A stretch of 7,653 nt of DNA from Lachnospiraceae bacterium UBA3645 (GTDB lineage Bacteria > Bacillota > Clostridia > Lachnospirales > Lachnospiraceae), in NCBI GenBank assembly GCA_002373555.1, contig DFKM01000144.1, positions 1-7,653 of the forward strand, given 5' to 3'. Both the position numbers and the translations under genes were made by a program. Numbering within the stretch: the stretch's first letter is position 1; every line of letters begins with the position of its first letter. Positions 1 through 5,224 of the stretch are shown here, piece by piece. The notes below the pieces were generated by a model. It had not been told where the DNA came from. It saw only the letters and a list, made by a program, of their open reading frames with translations, and did no database searches.

Positions 1-10
1 TTGGCATCAC

Positions 11-101
11 TCTACAAAAAACGTTGTAGAAAAGAAACGCATTACAGCGTACTCTACAAGAACTGTTGTAGAAAAGAGGTCTCTGGCCATAATTTCTACA
101 A
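11..101. repeat. TCTACAA repeats at exact 42-bp spacing, two as 7-6-7 palindromes
   Basis: TCTACAA occurs at 11, 53 and 95, each 42 bp apart. The first two form palindromes TCTACAA-N6-TTGTAGA (11-30 and 53-72) and share a 25-bp block with only three differences, extending into AAAAGA. The third (95-101) is a half-site. A spacing of 42 bp is four helical turns, placing the sites on the same DNA face. They lie in an AT-rich stretch beyond the operon terminator. The likeliest role is an operator array for a dimeric regulator controlling a gene to the left, which is off the window. A transposon end with repeated transposase sites is an alternative. No regulator could be named from the motif. Confidence 0.65.
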
Positions 102-130
102 AACGAGAGCCCGAGTAATCGACCATACAG

Positions 131-176
131 AAAAATCCGTCTGTTCAGTCCCGAAATGGACTGTTTAAGACGGATT
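131..176 (-). terminator. Intrinsic terminator of the operon
   Basis: On the minus strand a 9-bp stem AATCCGTCT/AGACGGATT (plus-strand arms 134-142 and 168-176) encloses a second stem CAGTCC/GGACTG (146-151 and 158-163) with a 6-base loop. The outer stem runs into five T residues (135-131). It starts 47 bp after the aldolase stop. There is no T tract on the plus-strand side, so it serves the leftward operon only. Confidence 0.85.
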
Positions 177-222
177 ATCTGTCAAATGAAATGCGGGAGT
201 ATCACAATCCTAGTGAGCCTTC

Positions 223-804
223 TTACTTCTCCCACCGCCGATCGATATAGGCCTTCGCAGCCTGCTCGATCTTCCGGCACTTGTCGAAGGCGTCCGGCAG
301 GTCGCGGCCCCAGCAAATCATGCCGTGATGCGACATGATGCAGCCGGGCCGGGCGCCGAGGGCTTTCAGGGTGTTTTTGGTCAGCGCCTTGGTGCCGGCG
401 AAGCCGTACTTCGCGATGGGCAGGATCTCGCCGATTTCGGCGGCGAGCTGCGGGTCTTCCACCTGCAGCGGCATATCGGCCGCCGCGAAGATGCAGCAGT
501 ACTTGGAATGCGTGTGGATCACGGCGCCTGCGTCCGAGTGGAGCAGGTAGATGCCGGCGTGGAGGCCCTTTTCTGAGGTGGGCTTCTGCGGCCCGATGTG
601 CTCCAGGGTGCTGCACTCGACCAGGACCATGTCGGCCGGTGTCAGGCGTTCGTAGTCCAGGCCCGACGGAGTACAAAGCATATAGGTCTCATCCAGCCGC
701 ACCGAAAGATTCCCCCAGGTGCCCTGGACCAGCCCTTCTTCGAGCAGCTTGTTTCCATATTCCACGAGCAGCTCGCGAAGGTTCATTTCATCCTTCCGAT
801 TCAT
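223..804 (-). CDS. Class II aldolase/adducin family protein with intact zinc site
   Basis: A zinc-dependent aldolase or epimerase of the fuculose-1-phosphate aldolase / L-ribulose-5-phosphate 4-epimerase fold, 193 aa (FucA about 215, AraD about 231). Motifs in order: GTWGNLS (28-34), TPSG (45-48), TSEKGLH with catalytic-type Glu78, HTHS with zinc ligands His97 and His99, and SHHG with the third ligand His160. These mark a sugar-phosphate enzyme that cleaves or isomerises a ketose phosphate, but the exact substrate cannot be deduced. The short C-terminus may mean its active site is completed by a partner. The ATG at 804 has AAGGAG 7 nt upstream and lies within the end of the preceding gene; an internal ATG at 786 is an alternative. 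It is the last gene before the operon terminator and shares high GC with its upstream partner. Confidence 0.85.
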   Translation of the reverse strand: MNRKDEMNLRELLVEYGNKLLEEGLVQGTWGNLSVRLDETYMLCTPSGLDYERLTPADMVLVECSTLEHIGPQKPTSEKGLHAGIYLLHSDAGAVIHTHSKYCCIFAAADMPLQVEDPQLAAEIGEILPIAKYGFAGTKALTKNTLKALGARPGCIMSHHGMICWGRDLPDAFDKCRKIEQAAKAYIDRRWEK

Positions 805-1390
805 CTCTGTGCTCCTTTTCTGCTTTCGAGTACTTCTGCATATAGACCGTGTGCATCAGCTGGCATTCCAGCCGGCCCAGCGGTTTGGCGCCGCCGATCA
901 CGGAGGCTTTCAGCATTACTTCCGCCTGCTTTTCCAGGACCGTCATGGCCGTGTACGCTTCGTACAGGCTGCGGCCTGCGGCGATCGCGTAGCGGTCTTC
1001 GACCAGGACGGCTTCGGCGGAGCGCAGGGCCGCCCGCAGTTTGCCGGCGACGCGCGGGACGATCTGTACCTGCCGTCCGACGATCTGCGCCATGTCATCG
1101 AGGCTTGCGTCGATAGTGTGTTTGGCGTCGAGGCATACGCCTACGTAAGGCGTACGGAACAAAACCATCGCGCGCCGCGAAGAAAGCCGCATCAATGCGT
1201 CTTTCTCCGGCAGATCCAGCTCGGTGACATCCAGAATGTCTTCCGGCTGAACGTTCCGGAAGTCCGTGTAATCATCCGTCATATAGCAACGATCCTCCGA
1301 TTTCAGAAGGATCGCATGCATTTCGCCCGTAGAATAAGGGAGTTCTGCCATCTTCTTCGCAAATTCTGCGATTGTTTCGACTCTGCCCAT
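788..1390 (-). CDS. Class II aldolase/adducin-fold protein lacking the catalytic motifs
   Basis: A 200-aa protein that aligns by eye along its length with the active aldolase encoded immediately downstream, but with the active site erased. The metal-binding HTHS motif is FRTP (78-81), the SHHG region with the last zinc-binding His reads VEDR (130-133), and TPSG is replaced by a DDYTDF segment (39-44). Flanking structure is kept, for example LVEDRYAIAAGRSLYEAY opposite the CIMSHHGMICWGRDLPDAF region. It is probably a non-catalytic partner or scaffold of the downstream enzyme, as in adducin-type members of this fold; a decayed duplicate is less likely because the frame is intact. The ATG at 1390 follows the palindrome and the end overlaps the next gene by 17 bp. 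GC is high, as in its partner. Confidence 0.7.
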   Translation of the reverse strand: MGRVETIAEFAKKMAELPYSTGEMHAILLKSEDRCYMTDDYTDFRNVQPEDILDVTELDLPEKDALMRLSSRRAMVLFRTPYVGVCLDAKHTIDASLDDMAQIVGRQVQIVPRVAGKLRAALRSAEAVLVEDRYAIAAGRSLYEAYTAMTVLEKQAEVMLKASVIGGAKPLGRLECQLMHTVYMQKYSKAEKEHRDESEG

Positions 1391-1409
1391 TATTTCACCA
1401 GACCTTTTC
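1391..1409 (-). promoter_or_regulatory. Translation start region of the first aldolase-like gene, partly inside the palindrome
   Basis: Two purine-rich candidates precede the ATG at 1390: GGTGA (1399-1395), 4 nt away, and GGAAAAGG (1410-1403), 12 nt away. The second is the outer arm of the 94-bp palindrome and would be paired with CCTTTTCC just after frlD when the RNA folds. Neither is as strong as the AGGAGG sites used upstream, so translation of the aldolase pair may be weak or controlled by the hairpin. This is inferred from position only. Confidence 0.4.
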
Positions 1410-1496
1410 CTGTTTTCGCTACGTGTTGGAATACGTTCTCGAAGCGGTTCAGCGCTTCGAGAATGTCTTCAAACACGTGGCGAAGACCGGAAAAGG
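1403..1496. repeat. 94-bp near-perfect palindrome between frlD and the aldolase genes
   Basis: Arms at 1403-1446 and 1453-1496 (44 bp each) are complementary at 38 positions around a 6-base loop (GTTCAG on the plus strand). The ends are CCTTTTCC and GGAAAAGG, and the innermost 11 bp are perfect. It begins 1 bp after the frlD stop codon and fills nearly the whole gap to the next gene. No T tract follows on either strand, so it is not a simple terminator. Three of the six mismatches become G-U pairs in plus-strand RNA and none do in minus-strand RNA. It could be a REP/BIME-like or MITE-like intergenic element, a processing or stability hairpin in the operon mRNA, or part of an antisense RNA. 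The frame after the frlD stop is also open for 35 codons, a by-product of the palindrome's composition. Confidence 0.9.
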
Positions 1497-1497
1497 G

Positions 1498-2286
1498 TTA
1501 CCACGCTCCGTTATATCCGATGGTAAGGGCTGAGTTTTCAGCCCCTTTTTTCATGCATTCCGCCAGATCACTCCCTGCCAGACAGGCATTCAGAAACCCT
1601 GCGATATAACTGTCGCCGGCGCCCATGGTGTCCACTACCTTGCATGGAATGATTCCAAAGGATTCCCATCGATCCCCTTCCAGAGCCAGACTTCCGTGAC
1701 TGCCTCTCATGGCTACCACGACCTTTGGCCCCAGAGCCCGGATGCTCAGCATCCTGTCCCGCAGTTGAGCCTCATCGCTGAGATCATCAGAAAAAAAGAC
1801 GTATTCCGCAGCTTTCATTCCGACCTCGCATTGAGGAAGAAATGGATGATCAGATCCATCGTAGGCGATGGGGATCCCGCGGCTTTTCAGAATCGGCAGG
1901 AAGGGTTCCGTGTATCCCCATAATCCGGTCACGACCAGATCGTGTTCCGCGATGAAATCCAGATCCTCTTCCGTTAGATCCAGCTGAGGAACGACGCCGG
2001 GATCATCTCCGAGAAATACCCGGTCCCCATTGATTCTCTGCACCCGGGTCGTTGCGGTCTTTCCGTCCAGGATCCTGACGTGGCTGACATCCACGTTCTT
2101 TCTTTTTAAGGCATCGAGGATCATCCGTCCGTCATCGTCGTTTCCGACGACCCCGATGTAGGAGGAAGGGGTCCCGAGTCTTTGGAAATACACGGAAACA
2201 TTCACGGGATTGCCTCCTGGATACCGTTCGTTCGTCTCTTCGTAACAGTCGATACAGTTATCACCGATACATGCGATTCGTTTCAT
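1498..2286 (-). CDS. frlD: FrlD-like fructosamine 6-kinase (PfkB family)
   Basis: PfkB/ribokinase-family kinase predicted to phosphorylate fructoselysine, or a related Amadori compound, at O6 with ATP, supplying the FrlB substrate. It has 262 aa, against 261 for E. coli FrlD. The start IACIGDNCIDCYEETNERYP and the following GGNPVNVSVYFQRLG mirror FrlD's GDNCVDIY and GGNAVNVAVYCTRYG, and both proteins end in GAW. PfkB signature 2 is DTMGAGDSYIAGFL (219-232) with catalytic base Asp225. The ATG at 2286 overlaps the frlC stop (ATGA), with AAGGAG 5 nt upstream. The TAA stop is followed within 1 bp by a 94-bp palindrome. Among PfkB kinases, the close match to FrlD and the frlBC neighbours favour an Amadori kinase over ribokinase or fructokinase. 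Confidence 0.9.
   Translation of the reverse strand: MKRIACIGDNCIDCYEETNERYPGGNPVNVSVYFQRLGTPSSYIGVVGNDDDGRMILDALKRKNVDVSHVRILDGKTATTRVQRINGDRVFLGDDPGVVPQLDLTEEDLDFIAEHDLVVTGLWGYTEPFLPILKSRGIPIAYDGSDHPFLPQCEVGMKAAEYVFFSDDLSDEAQLRDRMLSIRALGPKVVVAMRGSHGSLALEGDRWESFGIIPCKVVDTMGAGDSYIAGFLNACLAGSDLAECMKKGAENSALTIGYNGAW
1527..1551 (+). terminator. Antisense terminator-like hairpin within the 3' end of frlD
   Basis: Read on the plus strand, GGGCTGA (1527-1533) and TCAGCCC (1538-1544) form a perfect 7-bp stem around GTTT, followed by C and six T residues (1546-1551). This is the form of an intrinsic terminator for transcription running left to right, opposite to the operon. It lies in coding sequence, so the structure may be accidental. 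It could stop antisense transcripts coming from the palindrome at 1403-1496. On the minus strand there is no T tract after the stem. Confidence 0.4.
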
Positions 2287-3104
2287 AACAACTCCTTGAT
2301 TCTGCTGATTGCCAGTGCTGCGGCTCCGGAAGGATCGTTTATATAACCCGTGACCAGTTCGATGGTCGCTTTTCCATCGTACCCGGCGCTGCGAAAAGAG
2401 TGTAATACGGTCTTCAGATCCATGATACCATCTCCCGGCAGAATATGCGACTCATCCACACCGTTGGAATCCGTCAGATGCAGATGCGTCATTTTCGATC
2501 CCAGTGTCCGGTAATAATCCACCGGATCCTGACCATGAACGAAAGGAACCACCACGTCACACATGGCTTGTAAATTTGGCAGGTTTTCCTCAAACAGCTC
2601 GCTGTAAGATTCTAACGTCGTATAGCAATCCGATTCCATCGGCGTCAGGTTCTCCAGCAGCAGATTCTGCCCGTATTTCTGTGCTTCTTCTGACAATATC
2701 TCCAGACTGCAGAGAAGCCGTTTCTTGCAATACTTTGGTGACAGACCACCGCTGTGACCGATCGAAAGCAGCATCGCCTCTGCCCCCAGAAGGGCAGAGG
2801 CGTGAATCGCTGTCTTCAGGTACTCGATACTGTCCTCCCACTGCATTCGATCGCCCATCATATAGTTGAAGGGATATGCGTTATGTTCCGGCGTGAAAAT
2901 ACGGATCGGAATGCGGTACTTTTCAGAGAGATAGCGCATTCTGTCCGCTTTCCCTCTGACCAGATCCGGTGCATAGCCGTGAGGACGGCCGCCCCAGAGT
3001 TCGATATAGTCATAGCCGAAGGCATCTGCATCCACGAACATCTGCTCATCGTTCTCTCTCTGATAGCCGCAGGTAAACAGTCCAAATATCATGGTTGAAC
3101 TCAC
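2283..3104 (-). CDS. frlC: FrlC-like fructosamine 3-epimerase (TIM barrel)
   Basis: Sugar phosphate isomerase/epimerase family (AP-endonuclease-2-like TIM barrel). In E. coli, FrlC interconverts fructoselysine and psicoselysine by C3 epimerisation, widening the range of usable Amadori compounds. The N-terminal MIFGLFTCGYQR, the segment YDYIELWGGRPHGYAPDL and the C-terminal TIELVTGYINDP all closely match remembered E. coli FrlC. Likely metal ligands, numbered from the GTG start, are Glu151 (LLLENLTP), Asp183 (MCDVV), His209 (HLHLTD) and Glu249 (TIELV). Two starts are possible: GTG at 3104 overlapping the frlB stop (TAGTG, 273 aa), or ATG at 3092 (269 aa), which aligns exactly with the E. coli start but has no clear ribosome site. 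The stop overlaps frlD as ATGA. Confidence 0.87.
   Translation of the reverse strand: MSSTMIFGLFTCGYQRENDEQMFVDADAFGYDYIELWGGRPHGYAPDLVRGKADRMRYLSEKYRIPIRIFTPEHNAYPFNYMMGDRMQWEDSIEYLKTAIHASALLGAEAMLLSIGHSGGLSPKYCKKRLLCSLEILSEEAQKYGQNLLLENLTPMESDCYTTLESYSELFEENLPNLQAMCDVVVPFVHGQDPVDYYRTLGSKMTHLHLTDSNGVDESHILPGDGIMDLKTVLHSFRSAGYDGKATIELVTGYINDPSGAAALAISRIKELL
2775..2802. other. Perfect 11-bp GC-rich hairpin inside frlC
   Basis: CGCCTCTGCCC (2775-2785) and GGGCAGAGGCG (2792-2802) pair perfectly around a 6-base loop. The region encodes the SALLGAEA segment of FrlC, so it must satisfy protein coding as well. It has no T tract and may be chance codon use, or a stable mRNA hairpin that slows ribosomes or decay. 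Confidence 0.4.
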
Positions 3105-4099
3105 TAATAATCCATCTGTCGGTAATAACGTCTCAGGTTCATGTCATGCCCGGTCTGATCCACCAGATGTGCATCGATCCGGTTGGTGACAGCATGCATC
3201 ACCAGATGACTGACTCTGCTGCGGTATTCTTCTCCGATTCCCGGCAGTTCATAGTCTTTGGTATCTATGATGGTGTAGTTTTCACAGATGCGGGGCAGGA
3301 ATCTGGCGACTCGTTCTCCCAGAGGACGCTGCTGGTCTTCTCCGATGAAGAGGGTCACAGGAGTATCCTTATCTACGATCTCCAGCATTCCGTGGAAGAA
3401 CTCTGCTGAATGGATGGACTTGGTCCTGAGCCAGTGCATTTCTTCCCAGTAGCACATAGCATAGGAGTAGGTTGCTCCGTAGAGTGTTCCTCCGCCGATG
3501 AAATAGTGCAATGCGTCATCTTTGTGTGCGCTGACAAAATCTTGAGCGAAGGCATCCGATGCTTTCTCTGCGCCTACAAGTGCTTCCGGCAGATATCGGT
3601 CGAACTGCACATACATCTCGTCGTATTCAGGCAGCTCTCCGGCAAGGTTCATGAAACGATCTGCCGTGATAAAGAATTTCATCTGCTCATTGGACTTGTA
3701 AGTGATACAGTGATCGACCATCCCGGCGAGCTCCGAATCTTCCTTGTCGATGAATCCGATGACCTCTGCACCTTTGCTTTGAACTAGTTTCACCGCCGCT
3801 ACGATTTCTTCTGTGGTTCCCGTAACAGAGGATATTACTACGCAGGTGCCGGGTCCGATCCTACGATCTCCGGTGGTGTTATACTCTGCGGCGTTCATGG
3901 CGAAGACTTCCATCCCGGTGCGTTCTTTCATATAGCAGACCACCTGGAGACAGCTTGCCCAGGTGCCGCCGATTCCAAGAAAGCAAAGGTTTTTCAGCCC
4001 CTTTTCCCAGATGCTGTCTGCCAGCGGTTCGATTTGCGTGCGCAGCGCCAAAGCACCGCGCACGCTATCGATCTTTTCTTGCTCTTTGAAATTGATCAA
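3104..4099 (-). CDS. frlB: FrlB-like SIS-domain deglycase (fructosamine 6-phosphate deglycase)
   Basis: Predicted cytoplasmic enzyme that splits 6-phosphofructosyl-amine (fructoselysine 6-phosphate in the known pathway) into glucose 6-phosphate and the free amine. It has 331 aa, close to E. coli FrlB (about 340), with two SIS lobes. The first carries the glycine-rich loop FLGIGGTWASC (40-50) and the SSVTGTTEE phosphate-binding loop (90-98). The second carries IGGGTLYGA and SAEFFHGMLEIV (231-242). Glu220 and His236 are 16 residues apart, the same spacing as the catalytic Glu/His pair of FraB and FrlB. The C-terminus RRYYRQMDY resembles FrlB RRYYGGLVEY. The start is TTG at 4099, supported by GGGAGG 8 nt upstream in the 16-bp gap after potD. 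The TAG stop overlaps the next GTG. GfrF- or FraB-type substrates cannot be excluded. Confidence 0.85.
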   Translation of the reverse strand: MINFKEQEKIDSVRGALALRTQIEPLADSIWEKGLKNLCFLGIGGTWASCLQVVCYMKERTGMEVFAMNAAEYNTTGDRRIGPGTCVVISSVTGTTEEIVAAVKLVQSKGAEVIGFIDKEDSELAGMVDHCITYKSNEQMKFFITADRFMNLAGELPEYDEMYVQFDRYLPEALVGAEKASDAFAQDFVSAHKDDALHYFIGGGTLYGATYSYAMCYWEEMHWLRTKSIHSAEFFHGMLEIVDKDTPVTLFIGEDQQRPLGERVARFLPRICENYTIIDTKDYELPGIGEEYRSRVSHLVMHAVTNRIDAHLVDQTGHDMNLRRYYRQMDY

Positions 4100-4115
4100 C
4101 GTGTTTTCCTCCCGA
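4100..4115 (-). promoter_or_regulatory. Ribosome binding site that fixes the TTG start of frlB
   Basis: The 16-bp gap between the potD stop and frlB holds GGGAGG (4113-4108), 8 nt before a TTG codon at 4099. No ATG or GTG at a suitable distance competes, and the next residues (INFKEQEK) begin a plausible N-terminal helix. The gene therefore uses a rare TTG start, which may lower its translation relative to potD. Confidence 0.75.
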
Positions 4116-5180
4116 TTATTCGCCGGTATCGACCTTTAACTTCTGATAATATTTGTCATAGATCTTGATCGCATCGCCTACGTCTTCCTGGAAGAAGATG
4201 TTCTCCTTGTAGTCGAAGTCGAATGCCGGATCGTTGCGGTATTCCTCGGAAGCAGCTGCGACTGCAGCGTCATTCGGGCAGGAATACGGATTCTCGACCA
4301 GGTTCTTAGCCATAACCTCTGCGTCGGTGATGTAGTTCAGGAAGGCATAAGCTGCGTCCATATGCTTCGCGCCTTTCGGAATGACGTACAGGTCGAATCC
4401 GAGCTGTACCGGATCTTTCTTGAAAGGAGCTACGGTCAGGGTGTTGTTGTCGCCCATGGCAGCCATTGCTTCCGCGGTGTTTCCGTCATAAGTCAGCATC
4501 GCGGAGATCGTACCGTTCACGATATTTGTCTCAGTGGAACCGTATGCTACAACGTTCGCGTTGTATTTCTTCAGCCATTCGTATGCTTCCGCGATCTCGG
4601 ATTCTTCTTTGGAGTTCGGATCATATCCCAGCGCGATCAGCGCAATCGGGAACAGGTTGCGGGCTCCATCGATGGAACCAAGCTGCCCCTTCATCTCCGG
4701 TTTGATCAGATCGTTGTAGCAGGTGATCTCGATCGGGCATCTTTCTTTATCATAAACTACGTAGATGTAGTTCATCAGATAGGGTACGCAGAACTTCTGA
4801 TTCTGTTCGGTCCAGTATGCCTTGTTGATGTTCTCGGAATTCGGGATCTGTGACAGATCCAGCTCTTCCAGATAGCCGCCGTTGATCAGGGACTCCATAT
4901 AAGCGTCGCAGGTCATGATCAGGTCGTACTCATCGCCCGCACCAGCGGTCAGTTTGTTGACAGAATCTGCATTGTCATTCATGTAGCTGAGATTGACCTT
5001 GATTCCGGTTTCCTTCTCGAAATCCGCGATCGTTTCATCAGAAATGTAATCACTCCACATGAAGATGTTCAGTTCTTTGGAGCCGGAATCGCCCGAGGTT
5101 CCGGAATCTCCACCTCCGCAGGCTGTCAGCGCAAATATAACCACAAGCCCGAGGATCATAGCCATTAACTTCTTTTTCAT
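4116..5180 (-). CDS. potD: PotD/PotF-like substrate-binding lipoprotein
   Basis: Extracellular solute-binding protein that delivers ligand to PotBC, 354 aa. The N-terminus is a lipoprotein signal: MKKK, a hydrophobic core, then LTAC with the lipidated cysteine at residue 21, followed by a Gly/Ser/Asp-rich linker to about 34. The mature domain opens LNIFMWSDYI (37-46) and FEKETGIKV, classic for the PotD/PotF family, and ends YYQKLK. The start is fixed by AAGGAGG at 5190-5196, 9 nt before ATG. Aligned by eye to E. coli PotD from memory, Asp257 is kept (Asp263 here), but the positions of Asp168 and Glu171 read Gly172 and Asn175, and Trp229 and Trp255 are replaced by Tyr231 (or Thr230) and Gly261. 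The family is certain; the ligand is probably not an ordinary polyamine, and a glycated amine is suggested by the adjoining frl genes. Confidence 0.92.
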   Translation of the reverse strand: MKKKLMAMILGLVVIFALTACGGGDSGTSGDSGSKELNIFMWSDYISDETIADFEKETGIKVNLSYMNDNADSVNKLTAGAGDEYDLIMTCDAYMESLINGGYLEELDLSQIPNSENINKAYWTEQNQKFCVPYLMNYIYVVYDKERCPIEITCYNDLIKPEMKGQLGSIDGARNLFPIALIALGYDPNSKEESEIAEAYEWLKKYNANVVAYGSTETNIVNGTISAMLTYDGNTAEAMAAMGDNNTLTVAPFKKDPVQLGFDLYVIPKGAKHMDAAYAFLNYITDAEVMAKNLVENPYSCPNDAAVAAASEEYRNDPAFDFDYKENIFFQEDVGDAIKIYDKYYQKLKVDTGE

Positions 5181-5224
5181 TCGAAAAAACCTCCTTCTCT
5201 CAATAACATGATTGGTCAGGTGAA

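Noticed and set aside
89..94. Plus-strand promoter TTGTAG (66-71), 17-bp gap, ATAATT (89-94)
   Set aside because: The -35 box matches the consensus at only three of six positions. The transcript would run antisense into the operon terminator with no gene downstream on the plus strand. Too weak to call.
11..101. CRISPR-like array, because TCTAC...GTAGA resembles the stem of Cas12a repeats
   Set aside because: The repeated block is about 25 bp with a unit of 42 bp, leaving gaps of only about 17 bp. The third copy is a half-site, the loop is longer than in Cas12a repeats, and no cas gene is in the window.
182..676. Minus-strand open frame of 164 codons overlapping the last aldolase gene
   Set aside because: The product is Arg/Pro/Ala/Gly-rich, typical of an out-of-frame reading of GC-rich DNA. 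The alternative frame carries all the class II aldolase motifs.
1403..1496. The palindrome as a rho-independent terminator for frlD
   Set aside because: No run of T follows on the minus strand (GGAAAAGG is followed by TCTGG), and the stem is far longer than usual.
1390..1500. A 35-codon open frame continuing after the frlD stop and ending TAATG at the aldolase start
   Set aside because: It has no ATG start or ribosome binding site and lies almost entirely in the palindrome, which yields similar peptides on both strands. FrlD homologues end in GAW at the TAA, so frlD is not truncated.
719..1609. Long plus-strand open frame of 296 codons
   Set aside because: It is antisense to the aldolase genes and the frlD 3' end and has low-complexity, non-family-like sequence. 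It is explained by high GC and codon bias of the real minus-strand genes.
5181..5224. Promoter in the 44-bp gap before potD
   Set aside because: The gap contains a strong ribosome binding site, but no convincing -35/-10 pair was visible.
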